Of a stretch of 61,021 nt of DNA, positions 18,368 to 25,566 are shown one piece after another. Source of the stretch: Sutterella wadsworthensis (GTDB lineage Bacteria; Pseudomonadota; Gammaproteobacteria; Burkholderiales; Burkholderiaceae_F); contig NZ_QNRV01000017.1 in NCBI RefSeq assembly GCF_003315195.1, positions 1 to 61,021 of the forward strand, written 5' to 3'. Positions within the stretch are counted from its first letter, which is position 1. Every line of letters begins with the position of its first letter. The position numbers were made by a program, and so were the translations under genes. Below the pieces are notes generated by a model that was given only the letters and a program-made list of their open reading frames with translations, searched no databases and was not told the origin of the DNA.

Positions 18368-18757
18368 TTAGGGATGTTTGTCTGTTTTGGCTGGGAGCGG
18401 CACGACGGTGCATTCACCGTGTCGGAACCGCCGCAGCCCCGTGCGTGAAATGCGAAAGCGGGCGCCGCAGTTGGGATCCGGACAGGCAATGAGCGCGTCA
18501 GTGGTCATCCAGTCTGCCGCGGCTGTCGGCCGCTGTTTGGCAGGAATCAGCGGCAGCAGCGCGGCCATGGCATAGAGGGAAAATCGGCCGCCTTCGGGGA
18601 AGACCAGATCTTCACCTTCGACTTTGAATCCTTGGCCGAGATGATGACGGCAGACGAAATTGCCGCCCTCCACGGTAACGGTAAGGTCAAAGAGTTCAAA
18701 CTCATCCGGTTCGAGTTCTGAGGATGCTTTGGGCAGGGAGTTAAGGGGGGCAGTCAT
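18368..18757 (-). CDS. TIGR04076-like small protein of unknown function
   Basis: 129 residues. The central region (GGRFSLYAMAALLPLIPAKQ, then DWMTTDALIACPDPNCGARF) resembles what I recall of the TIGR04076 family: a small domain with conserved Pro/Cys (CPDPNCG) of unknown role. A CRHHLGQGF motif lies upstream at about residue 34. It sits between the NhaC-type antiporter and the aldo/keto reductase with short gaps, so all three may be co-transcribed. ATG 18757 is preferred over an in-frame TTG at 18769. Family name is from memory, moderate confidence. Confidence 0.65.
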   Translation of the reverse strand: MTAPLNSLPKASSELEPDEFELFDLTVTVEGGNFVCRHHLGQGFKVEGEDLVFPEGGRFSLYAMAALLPLIPAKQRPTAAADWMTTDALIACPDPNCGARFRISRTGLRRFRHGECTVVPLPAKTDKHP

Positions 18758-18815
18758 AGTGTGTCTCAAAGGTGCGCCGCATTCCGGTTCTCTCTGATGA
18801 AAGCGGAGTCAAGTC

Positions 18816-20252
18816 TTATGCCTTGTCCGTGGCCTGAGGTTCATCACTCATCTTAGGACGTCCGATGCCGGTGGCGATCGATACTGAGAATACGACGAAA
18901 AGCGCAATGGGATAGAACGTGGCCGTCATCAAAGAAAACGGCGTGAGGGACGGGTCTCCCAGCGCCGAGGCGGCTGAAAGCGTAATGAGTGAGAAGGCCG
19001 AAAACGGCAGAACCACCGGGATGCTGTTGGCAAATCCAGCGAGCAGATAAGCGCGGCGGTACGGATCGATGCTGCTGCGCAGCAGTCGGTCGGCCAGCTG
19101 TCCGGCCAGCGCCACAGCGACGCTCGTGACGGCGGCAAGGCAGGTGGAAATGAAGACCGTGGCGACGGCCAGAGTCACTTCGGCGCGGCGCGGCGACTGA
19201 TTTTCGTTCGTGAGGAACTTGGCCGTGGCATCGGCAAGCCCGGCGTGTTCAATAACGCCCGTAAAGCCAAAGAGTGCAAGGCACATCAGCATGATGCCTG
19301 AGACGTTGGCGATGCCGCCCGTCAGAATGCCGGAAATGGAGCCATTTTCTACGCGAACGATCTGCGAGGGTTCAATCACGCCGGTGAGCAGACCGATGAT
19401 CAGTCCGGCAACGGTTGCCATCGTGACAGCGTGGAGTGCGTCGCGCATCTTTATCGCAATGTAGATGAGGAGCACCACCGGGATCAGCATCAGGAGACGC
19501 ATCGGATCTGCGGCGGCATTGAGCGCTGCGGATGGTTCTGAAGCGCTGCCGCCGAGAGCGTAGAAGGGGAGCGCAATGATGAGCGCAATGACGGCAAACG
19601 GGAAGCGGGTCTTGACAACGCGGCCGAGATCAAGGGGCTTGCCGAACTTATCCGTCTGCGTCATGGCCGAGATGATGGCCACGTCCGAAACCGGCGCGAG
19701 GTTGTCGCCGAAAATGGCGCCCGAAAGAATGGCGCCGGCCATCAGCGGCACATCGCAGCCGAGCGCAGCGCCGAAAGGCAAAAAGATGGGGGATGCAGCC
19801 AGAATCGTGGAAATGGAGCTGCCGGTGGCTGTGGCCAAAAGCGATGAAATGAGAAAAACGGCTGGGGTGAGCAGCGGCGTTCCGGCAATTGCGCCGCCCG
19901 TGAAGGCGGCGAGGGCTTCGGCGAGCCCGGCGGCCTTCATCATGGCCGAGAATACGCCGGCAGCCATCAATAGCAGCAGCACGGTTGCCGTCATTGGCGA
20001 TGCGGCGCCTTCCAAGACCGCTTTCCAATAGCGCATCGGCTTTTGGGTGAGCAGCGCGCCTGCTACCAGCGCCGTGAGACCGGCACCCGCAAGCGCCATC
20101 AGATCGAATACTTTGAGGACGATAAAAAGGTAGACCGAAAGCAGCGCAAAAATGAGAAATGGAATGAGGAGCGATGCGGGTCCGAAGAAAAAGGGAATGC
20201 GGTTTTCGTCAAGCGAAGCGTCAGAGGCGCAAGCCGGTGCAGGGGAGGTCAT
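18816..20252 (-). CDS. NhaC-type Na+/H+ antiporter family protein
   Basis: About 478 residues with 11-12 hydrophobic segments. Characteristic motifs are ATGSSISTILAASPIFLPFG and AGAILSGAIFGDNLAPVSD, the latter with the conserved acidic residue used for cation or substrate coupling in the NhaC / ArsB-like superfamily. Some members carry amino or organic acids with Na+, so the substrate is not fixed. Starts at ATG 20252 or 20273; a TTG at 20291 is less likely. Its upstream region contains an intrinsic terminator, a structured stretch and an FNR-type box. Confidence 0.82.
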   Translation of the reverse strand: MTSPAPACASDASLDENRIPFFFGPASLLIPFLIFALLSVYLFIVLKVFDLMALAGAGLTALVAGALLTQKPMRYWKAVLEGAASPMTATVLLLLMAAGVFSAMMKAAGLAEALAAFTGGAIAGTPLLTPAVFLISSLLATATGSSISTILAASPIFLPFGAALGCDVPLMAGAILSGAIFGDNLAPVSDVAIISAMTQTDKFGKPLDLGRVVKTRFPFAVIALIIALPFYALGGSASEPSAALNAAADPMRLLMLIPVVLLIYIAIKMRDALHAVTMATVAGLIIGLLTGVIEPSQIVRVENGSISGILTGGIANVSGIMLMCLALFGFTGVIEHAGLADATAKFLTNENQSPRRAEVTLAVATVFISTCLAAVTSVAVALAGQLADRLLRSSIDPYRRAYLLAGFANSIPVVLPFSAFSLITLSAASALGDPSLTPFSLMTATFYPIALFVVFSVSIATGIGRPKMSDEPQATDKA

Positions 20253-20334
20253 GGTGAATTCTCGTGAGGGCATGAAGGAGAAAAACTGCAAATCGTCTGC
20301 GGCGGGACTTCTTTTGTTTTTTTGAGATACGGCT

Positions 20335-20363
20335 GAAAAACAAAACCCGCCGGAAGGCGGGTT
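20335..20363 (-). terminator. Strong intrinsic terminator upstream of the antiporter gene
   Basis: Read on the minus strand, AACCCGCC (20363-20356) pairs with GGCGGGTT (20351-20344) around a UUCC loop, then TTTGTTTTTTT-like sequence follows. It lies between any leftward promoter near 20550 and the antiporter ATG at 20252. It therefore ends either a short noncoding transcript or an attenuated leader. Confidence 0.85.
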
Positions 20364-20543
20364 GGACTGAGAAACTGGGGGAAAGCATCAAGTGCGCTGC
20401 ACGATCTTTCCTTCTCTCAAACCGGCGCGCAGGTCTGCGCACCCGCCATTGAACTTGACGGGAGTCGCCACCACTGACGGCGAGGCTGCAGGCAGGAGAG
20501 AAAATTTTCCGGCTTCATAGTGATTTCATCGTACCTGCCGTCA
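20364..20543 (-). ncRNA. Candidate structured noncoding RNA or attenuator leader
   Basis: No credible ORF on the minus strand. Complementary segments are TGACGGCAGG near 20542-20533 with CCTCGCCGTCA near 20485-20475, a GCGCAGACCTGCGC hairpin, a CCCGTC/GGCGGG hairpin and GTGCAGCGCAC. The stretch is bounded upstream by an FNR-type box and downstream by a strong terminator. It does not match 6S RNA, SRP RNA, RNase P RNA or any riboswitch consensus I can recall. Boundaries are inferred. Confidence 0.4.
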
Positions 20544-20577
20544 CTCGAAAAGGGCTTGGTAGGACTGCAAAACCCAA

Positions 20578-20591
20578 TTGATGCATATCAA
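20578..20591. promoter_or_regulatory. Perfect FNR/CRP-family box
   Basis: TTGAT-GCAT-ATCAA is an exact match to the FNR consensus TTGATnnnnATCAA. Being palindromic, it could activate leftward (toward the candidate RNA and antiporter) or rightward (toward 20626 and the DUF3100 operon). No strong -10 box is evident at either expected distance, so the direction is undecided. Confidence 0.7.
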
Positions 20592-20625
20592 TCACTTGTT
20601 TGTCCAAATTCAAATGCTCCACTTG

Positions 20626-21071
20626 ATTTTTTAGAAAAATTACGTGAAAAAATATGAATTTTTCAAGCGGAATCCGTAAGGAAGCTGAAATTCATCGTTG
20701 TCATACGGCGAATTTCGCGGTTTTGCCGTTTTTTTGCATCTCGTGCTATGGTGCTTGAAACGCGTTGCGGCAGTAGACCTGATAGGTATACAGCTGCGGC
20801 CGATTTCTTCGAATGTTTTCATGAGCCAATAGGAAGCATTATGCAGGTGTACATCCGCACTTCTTGCCGAGCTGCCGACGTCCTTCACGGCCGCCGCTCG
20901 AATGCTCTCCGCACCAGCTCTACATCCTCTACATCCGCGTCTCGCAGCACAACAGGCAGCGAGACGCTTGACGCCTTGCGGATGCACGTTCGAAGAGACT
21001 GACAGGCATTCGGAGAAACCGAATTCCACCAGCACCCAACAAGCGGGAACCTAAAAGGGTTCCCAAAAACG
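20626..21071 (+). other. Structured interval before the DUF3100 operon
   Basis: No recognisable gene. A 53-codon ORF (20841-21002) has an AGGAAG site but encodes a Ser/Thr/Arg-rich sequence of low credibility. The DNA is rich in inverted repeats: GCGTCTCGC (20937-20945) with GCGAGACGC (20959-20967), overlapping CATCCGC (20932-20938) with GCGGATG (20978-20984), and GGGAACC (21045-21051) with GGTTCCC (21058-21064). It looks like an RNA leader or small RNA ending at the terminator that follows. Confidence 0.4.
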
Positions 21072-21107
21072 AACGGGAAGCTCCGAAAGGCGCCTCCCGT
21101 TTTTTTT
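21072..21107 (+). terminator. Intrinsic terminator before the DUF3100 gene
   Basis: CGGGA-type arm at 21074-21084 pairs with 21089-21099 (two mismatches), followed by eight T residues (21100-21107). It is preceded by a second hairpin at 21045-21064. Ends a rightward transcript about 105 bases before the next gene. Confidence 0.85.
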
Positions 21108-21211
21108 ATACCTCTTCCCTCTTTAATTTAATTACAGCCTCAACCGCCGAACATCGAAAAAAAACGGCTTGCCAAGCAGTTTTAACCGGCGGAAGGTTTT
21201 TGGAGACGCTC

Positions 21212-22003
21212 ATGGATCTCATCCGGAACTTCAAAATTCACGCGGCGGCACTCATTATTGTGGTGCTCGCGGAACTGGTGGGTGTACAAAAGTTCGGTCT
21301 AGTCGTGCTTTTGCCGCTGCTTTATGCACTCGTATTTGGTGCATTGGTGAGCTTTCCGCGCTGGAGTGTCGTGAGGCTCGATGAAATGAATCGAGCCGGC
21401 AAGATGCTCTCCGTGGGCGTTCTTTTGCTGATCACGAAGATCGCGCTGGACATCGGTCCGAATATTGAAATGATCATGCAGTCCGGCTGGGCGCTGATCA
21501 TGCAGGAATTCGGCCACTTCTTCGGCACGCTGATCTTCGGTCTGCCGGTGGCGCTTCTCGTCGGCATGAAACGCGAAGCGATCGGCGCGTGCTACTCCAT
21601 TGACCGAGAACCCAACGTCGCCATTATTTCGGAGCGCTTCGGCCTGGATTCTCCAGAAGGCCACGGCGTAATGGGCATGTATGTCTGCGGAACGGTCTTC
21701 GGCGCGCTTTGGGTGTCGGTTCTGGCCGGCGTCATTGCTCAGATGGGTTTCTTCCATCCGCATGCGCTTGCCATGGGCGCCGGCATAGGCAGCGCCTCCA
21801 TGATGGCCGCAGCGACGAGCTCGATCATCGTCGTTCATCCGGAATGGGAAGAAACCGTGCGTGCCTATGCAGCGGCGGCCAATCTCCTCACGTCTGTGAT
21901 CGGCATCTACTTTGCGCTCTTTATTTCGCTCCCCGTTACGATCAAGGTTTATGAGTTCTTTACGGGTGACAAGGGATCGGCGAAGCCTAAGGTCAACGAC
22001 TGA
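21212..22003 (+). CDS. DUF3100 family membrane protein
   Basis: 263 residues with about eight hydrophobic segments; I recognise the DUF3100 family. Conserved-looking stretches are FGHFFGTLIFGLPVALL, GMKREAIGACYSIDREPN and GAGIGSASMMAAATSS. Probably one half of a two-component transporter. The next gene (157 residues) is also a membrane protein, and an M20 amidohydrolase follows. ATG 21212 has a GGAG site at the right distance; the upstream TTG at 21200 is not needed. Substrate unknown; linkage to the amidohydrolase suggests an N-acyl or amide compound. Confidence 0.78.
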   Translation: MDLIRNFKIHAAALIIVVLAELVGVQKFGLVVLLPLLYALVFGALVSFPRWSVVRLDEMNRAGKMLSVGVLLLITKIALDIGPNIEMIMQSGWALIMQEFGHFFGTLIFGLPVALLVGMKREAIGACYSIDREPNVAIISERFGLDSPEGHGVMGMYVCGTVFGALWVSVLAGVIAQMGFFHPHALAMGAGIGSASMMAAATSSIIVVHPEWEETVRAYAAAANLLTSVIGIYFALFISLPVTIKVYEFFTGDKGSAKPKVND

Positions 22004-22053
22004 TCCTCTTCCATGGCAACGAATACAAGCGAACAAGACAAAGGAAACGAAAA

Positions 22054-22527
22054 ATGGAAATCCGCAAACTCATGGAAGAAATGAAGGACGTGCTGTTCAT
22101 CCTTCTGGTGACGGCCTTCTTTACCTGGATCGCCAACTGCATCCAGCTCCCGAAAGTCAATATGGCCGAAAGCTCGATTGGCGTACTGCTTCTCGTCGTG
22201 ATCACGGCCTTCGGCATTCTGGTTTCGCACCTGCCGGGCTTTCGTATTCTCCCGATGGTCTTTTGGGTATCGATCATCGCAGTGGTTATCTCGCTGCCGG
22301 GCTTCCCGGGCGGCGACTGGGTCATCCACTATACGAAGCAGGTAGGGTTCCTGCCCATCACGACGCCGGTGCTTGCTTACTGCGGCCTGTCGCTCGGCAA
22401 GGATATCGACGCCTTTAAGCGTCTTTCCTGGCGCATTGTTCCGGTGGCGCTGGCCGTCGGTGCGGGCAGCTTCATCTGCGCAACTGTGCTCGCTGAAATC
22501 ATTCTGCATCTTGAAGGCATCTTCTGA
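22054..22527 (+). CDS. Small membrane protein, partner of the DUF3100 protein
   Basis: 157 residues with about five hydrophobic segments (LFILLVTAFFTWIA, SIGVLLLVVITAFGILV, MVFWVSIIAVVISL, FLPITTPVLAYCGL, IVPVALAVGAGSFI). No family name comes to mind with confidence. The SLGKDIDAFKRLSWRIVPVAL region recalls LrgB/DUF340-like carriers. It lies 50 bases after the DUF3100 gene, and the pair probably forms one transporter. A long terminator-like hairpin separates it from the amidohydrolase. Confidence 0.72.
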   Translation: MEIRKLMEEMKDVLFILLVTAFFTWIANCIQLPKVNMAESSIGVLLLVVITAFGILVSHLPGFRILPMVFWVSIIAVVISLPGFPGGDWVIHYTKQVGFLPITTPVLAYCGLSLGKDIDAFKRLSWRIVPVALAVGAGSFICATVLAEIILHLEGIF

Positions 22528-22615
22528 TGCATTGAGGCAGCTTTATTCGCCCGCTCAAGTCCGGACTGTTCAAGTTCACTGGGCGGGCGCAGAATTTGTC
22601 ATTGACAGGTAAGAG

Positions 22616-22695
22616 GAGTCTGCGCAGCGCCAAACCGATCCACCCGGTTCCGGGCGATCGGCTGAAGATCTGCGCAGTCTCTTTGAATTTTTTTT
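22616..22695 (+). terminator. Long terminator-like hairpin before the M20 gene
   Basis: GAGTCTGCGCAG (22616-22627) pairs with CTGCGCAGTCTC (22670-22681) except for one position, and an inner CGATccaCCCG...CGGGcgATCG hairpin fills the loop. A T8 run follows at 22688-22695. It would partially or fully terminate transcription between the transporter pair and the amidohydrolase. Confidence 0.6.
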
Positions 22696-22737
22696 GAGCT
22701 CCATCGGAGTCGCTTCATTTGCAAGGTTTTTTCCAAA

Positions 22738-24054
22738 ATGAATAAGGAAGAACTGAAAGCGCGGGTCTGCGAAGTTATTCGTCGCCGCAACCCCGACATT
22801 GTCCGTCTCGGGCATGCCATTTTTGCCGAGCCTGAACTCGGTTTTAAAGAGCAGAAAACTTCTGCCAAAGTTCGTGCCGCCTTTGATGCGCTCGGCCTGG
22901 ACTATGAAACGGGCTGGGGCATCACTGGCGTGAAGGCGCGTCTTGCCGGCAAGGGACACCGCCGTACGGTTGCCGTTCTGGGCGAGCTCGATGCCATCGT
23001 CTGCCGCAACCATCCGCACAGTGATCCCGCGACGGGCGCAGCTCACTGCTGCGGACACAATGTGCAGATCGGCAATCTGCTGGCTGTCGCCTATGCAATG
23101 AAAGAATCCGGGGTCATGGATTATCTCGGCGGCGATCTGGTCTTCTTTGCTGTTCCGGCCGAAGAATATGTCGAAATTGACTACCGCAGCGGACTGCGCC
23201 GCGAAGGCAAGCTTCAGTTCTTAGGGGGCAAACAGCAGCTTATTGCCGAAGGCGCCTTTGACGACATCGACATGGCTATGATGATGCACGTCAACGCGAC
23301 CACCAATCCCGAGGGGGAATTCACCGTTGGGGCAAGTTCGAACGGCTTTGTCGGCAAACTGATCGAATATCACGGCCGTGCTGCTCATGCGGCTGGTGCT
23401 CCGGATCGCGGCATCAATGCACTCAATGCGGCAATGATGGGGGTGATGGGCGTCAATGCGCTGCGCGAGACCTTCCGCGAAGACGACTGCGTGCGCTTCC
23501 ATCCGATCATCAATTCCGGCGGCGACCTTGTGAATGTCATTCCTGACTACGTGAAGATGGAGAGCTACACGCGTGCGGCCAACGTCGAGGCGCTCGCCCG
23601 CTACAACCGCGACATTAACCGCGCACTGAATGCGGGCGCCATGGCGCTGAACGCTAAGTGCGATATTACGGATCTTCCGGGCTACCTCCCGCTTAAGCCC
23701 GATGAAAACTTCCGTACGCTGCTGCGCGAAAACGCCAACCAGATTTTCGGCGCAGCAAACGTTGAGGAAGGCGTTCATTCTGCCGGCAGCACGGATATGG
23801 GCGACGTATCCCATCTCATGCCCTGCGTGCATCCGTGGGTGGGCTGCGTTACCGGCACGCTCCACGGTGCAGACTACGTCGTTTCGGATGAGGAGACGGC
23901 GTATGTGAAGACGCCTGAGGTGCTGGCCATGACGCTGATTGACCTGCTCTGCGACGATGCTAAGGAAGCCGATCGCATCTGCCGTGAATTTAAGCCCGTA
24001 TTCACGAAGGAGACGTATCTGCAGTTTATGGATGATCTTGTTCGTCAGCATTGA
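22738..24054 (+). CDS. M20 family amidohydrolase (AbgB-like)
   Basis: Cytoplasmic metal-dependent amidohydrolase, 438 residues. Metal and active-site motifs of the M20 aminobenzoyl-glutamate-hydrolase type are visible: GELDAIVC, GAAHCCGHNVQ, FAVPAEEYVE, and STDMGDVSHLMP near the C-terminus; a lid domain lies in between. E. coli AbgB works with AbgA and the AbgT transporter on p-aminobenzoyl-glutamate. Here neither is present, and the DUF3100 pair occupies the transporter position. Substrate therefore uncertain. Confidence 0.82.
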   Translation: MNKEELKARVCEVIRRRNPDIVRLGHAIFAEPELGFKEQKTSAKVRAAFDALGLDYETGWGITGVKARLAGKGHRRTVAVLGELDAIVCRNHPHSDPATGAAHCCGHNVQIGNLLAVAYAMKESGVMDYLGGDLVFFAVPAEEYVEIDYRSGLRREGKLQFLGGKQQLIAEGAFDDIDMAMMMHVNATTNPEGEFTVGASSNGFVGKLIEYHGRAAHAAGAPDRGINALNAAMMGVMGVNALRETFREDDCVRFHPIINSGGDLVNVIPDYVKMESYTRAANVEALARYNRDINRALNAGAMALNAKCDITDLPGYLPLKPDENFRTLLRENANQIFGAANVEEGVHSAGSTDMGDVSHLMPCVHPWVGCVTGTLHGADYVVSDEETAYVKTPEVLAMTLIDLLCDDAKEADRICREFKPVFTKETYLQFMDDLVRQH

Positions 24055-24106
24055 CTGAAGACGAGCTCTGCCTGATCGTTTGCCAAAGTTCGGCCAGGCA
24101 CATTTG

Positions 24107-24144
24107 AACGGCTTCTGTGGAATATTGCTCACAGAAGCCGTTTT
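24107..24144 (+). terminator. Intrinsic terminator after the M20 gene
   Basis: AACGGCTTCTGTG (24107-24119) pairs perfectly with CACAGAAGCCGTT (24130-24142) around a ten-base loop, then T residues follow. Ends the DUF3100/M20 transcript. Confidence 0.88.
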
Positions 24145-24640
24145 GTATGCTTGCAGGACGTTCATACGGTCTGCTGTCGGTCAATGCAGTCAACAGGGAA
24201 TACACGCGCAACGCTATGAAGCGTTTGACTTAAGTCATTGACATTGCCCGCGCGGATGATTGGTTTTGAGCGAATGTCTCAATTCTGTGTAGGATTATGG
24301 GGTCCGAAGCGCCCGTGAAGGCGAGGAGGAACGGGACGGCCCCTCAGGCCGGATCCGCGGAAGATGCCGACCATCAGGCTGATGCACTCAAAGGAAAACG
24401 TGCCGCCCGGAAGGCATTGACCAAGGCTGACGGAAAAGATCCCGTCGGCATAAATTCACCACTGACTGGAGGGCGCTTTGTGTCCGTCACTCAGTCAGAA
24501 GCCAACCCGGGAGGGTCCGGCAGTTCGAAAAATCCCCGCGGAGAGGAGGCCGCCAGCGCCTGAGACTCGAAGCATGTGAACGATAAGAAGAGGGATCACG
24601 TTCTGCTGCACAATCCGCTTCATAAATATGAGGCCCTCTG
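24145..24640 (+). promoter_or_regulatory. Long structured leader before the binding-protein gene
   Basis: About 500 bases with no convincing gene. A 12-base palindrome TGACTTAAGTCA lies at 24226-24237. A TTGAGC / TAGGAT pair spaced about 18 bases could start RNA near 24300. The RNA from there folds readily: GGGTCCG (near 24300) with CGGATCC (near 24352), CCCGT with ACGGG, a GGCC-loop-GGCC hairpin, and GACGG...CCCGTC. An 88-codon ORF through it is Gly/Ser/Ala/Lys-rich and looks accidental. It may be an unrecognised riboswitch or attenuator. Confidence 0.4.
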
Positions 24641-25405
24641 ATGGCTATGTTCAAAAAAATGGCTGCGGCTGCCGCAGCTGCCGCCGTTGTTTTCTCTTTT
24701 TCAGCCGCCGCTGATGCTGCTCAGACACTTCGAGTCGGCAGTCTCACCGTTTATGCGCCGTTCGAATATGTGAATTCGCAAAACGGTGAATACGAAGGCT
24801 TTGACATGGATCTGATCCGTGAAATCGGACGCCGAAAAGGGTTCGATGTGCAGATTATTTCCATGACGCTCGACGGTCTCGTGCCGGCGCTGGTGAGCGG
24901 CAACATTGATGCGGCTGTTTCGGCGCTGACGATTACGCCGGAACGTGCGGAAAAGGTCGATTTCACCAAACCGTACCTCAACGCCGGTCTCACCGTGATG
25001 ACCACGAAGGATAACGCTCCCAAGATCAAGAGCGTCAAAGACCTTGAAAATAAATTGCTTTGCGCCGAAATCGGCTCAAGCGGCGCATTGGTGATGAAGC
25101 GTATCCCCGGCACGACGGTGCGTACCTTCAATTCTGCTGCGGATGCCTTTTTGGAACTCAATAAGGGCGGCTGCTTCGCAATGCTCAATGACGGTCCCGT
25201 CAACAAGTACTTCCTTACACAGAAAGCTTCTAAGAGCATGAATCTGACGGCGCTTGATTTTGTCGTTTCCGACGACTTCTACGGCATGGCCGTCCAGAAG
25301 GGCAATAAGAAGCTGTTGAAGGAGCTCGATGACGCATTGGACGAGATGCGTGCTGACGGTACTTTCCAGAAGATCTACGACAAGTGGTTCGGCGACGTCA
25401 AGTAA
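24641..25405 (+). CDS. Periplasmic amino-acid-binding protein (ABC type, family 3)
   Basis: 254 residues with a cleavable signal peptide (cut near AADAA, about residue 27). The mature protein is a family 3 solute-binding fold: LRVGSLTVYAPFEYVN, GFDMDLIREIGRRKG and the diagnostic DGLVPALVSGNIDAAVSALTI...ITPERAEKVDFTKPY. Such proteins bind polar amino acids or opines. No permease or ATPase gene accompanies it, so it must serve a transporter encoded elsewhere or act as a sensor subunit. A strong terminator follows. Confidence 0.88.
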   Translation: MAMFKKMAAAAAAAAVVFSFSAAADAAQTLRVGSLTVYAPFEYVNSQNGEYEGFDMDLIREIGRRKGFDVQIISMTLDGLVPALVSGNIDAAVSALTITPERAEKVDFTKPYLNAGLTVMTTKDNAPKIKSVKDLENKLLCAEIGSSGALVMKRIPGTTVRTFNSAADAFLELNKGGCFAMLNDGPVNKYFLTQKASKSMNLTALDFVVSDDFYGMAVQKGNKKLLKELDDALDEMRADGTFQKIYDKWFGDVK

Positions 25406-25449
25406 CTGTTCTGACGCTGTCGAACTAAGTATCGGCAGATTCTTTCAGA

Positions 25450-25487
25450 GCCTCCAGAAAAATCTCGGCATTTTCTGGAGGCTTTCG
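25450..25487 (+). terminator. Intrinsic terminator after the binding-protein gene
   Basis: GCCTCCAGAAAA (25450-25461) pairs perfectly with TTTTCTGGAGGC (25471-25482), followed by TTTCGTTT. Confidence 0.92.
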
Positions 25488-25566
25488 TTTGATTGGCAGC
25501 GTTAAGCGCATTCGGGCTCAGACTGAACCCCAGCCGGCCGGAGTTTCAATCTCGGGCATAAAGTGT

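Noticed and set aside
20364-20543. 6S RNA, SRP RNA or a known riboswitch in the antiporter leader
   Set aside because: The terminal pairing and central bulge of 6S, the SRP GGUCAGG...GGAAGGAAGCAGCC core, and lysine, glycine and cobalamin signatures are all absent.
20841-21002. 53-codon ORF with an AGGAAG site
   Set aside because: Ser/Thr/Arg-rich composition and strong overlapping stem-loops suggest noncoding function; kept only as part of the structured interval.
24297-24563. 88-codon ORF before the binding-protein gene
   Set aside because: Low-complexity Ala/Gly/Ser/Lys composition and dense inverted repeats fit an RNA leader better than a protein.
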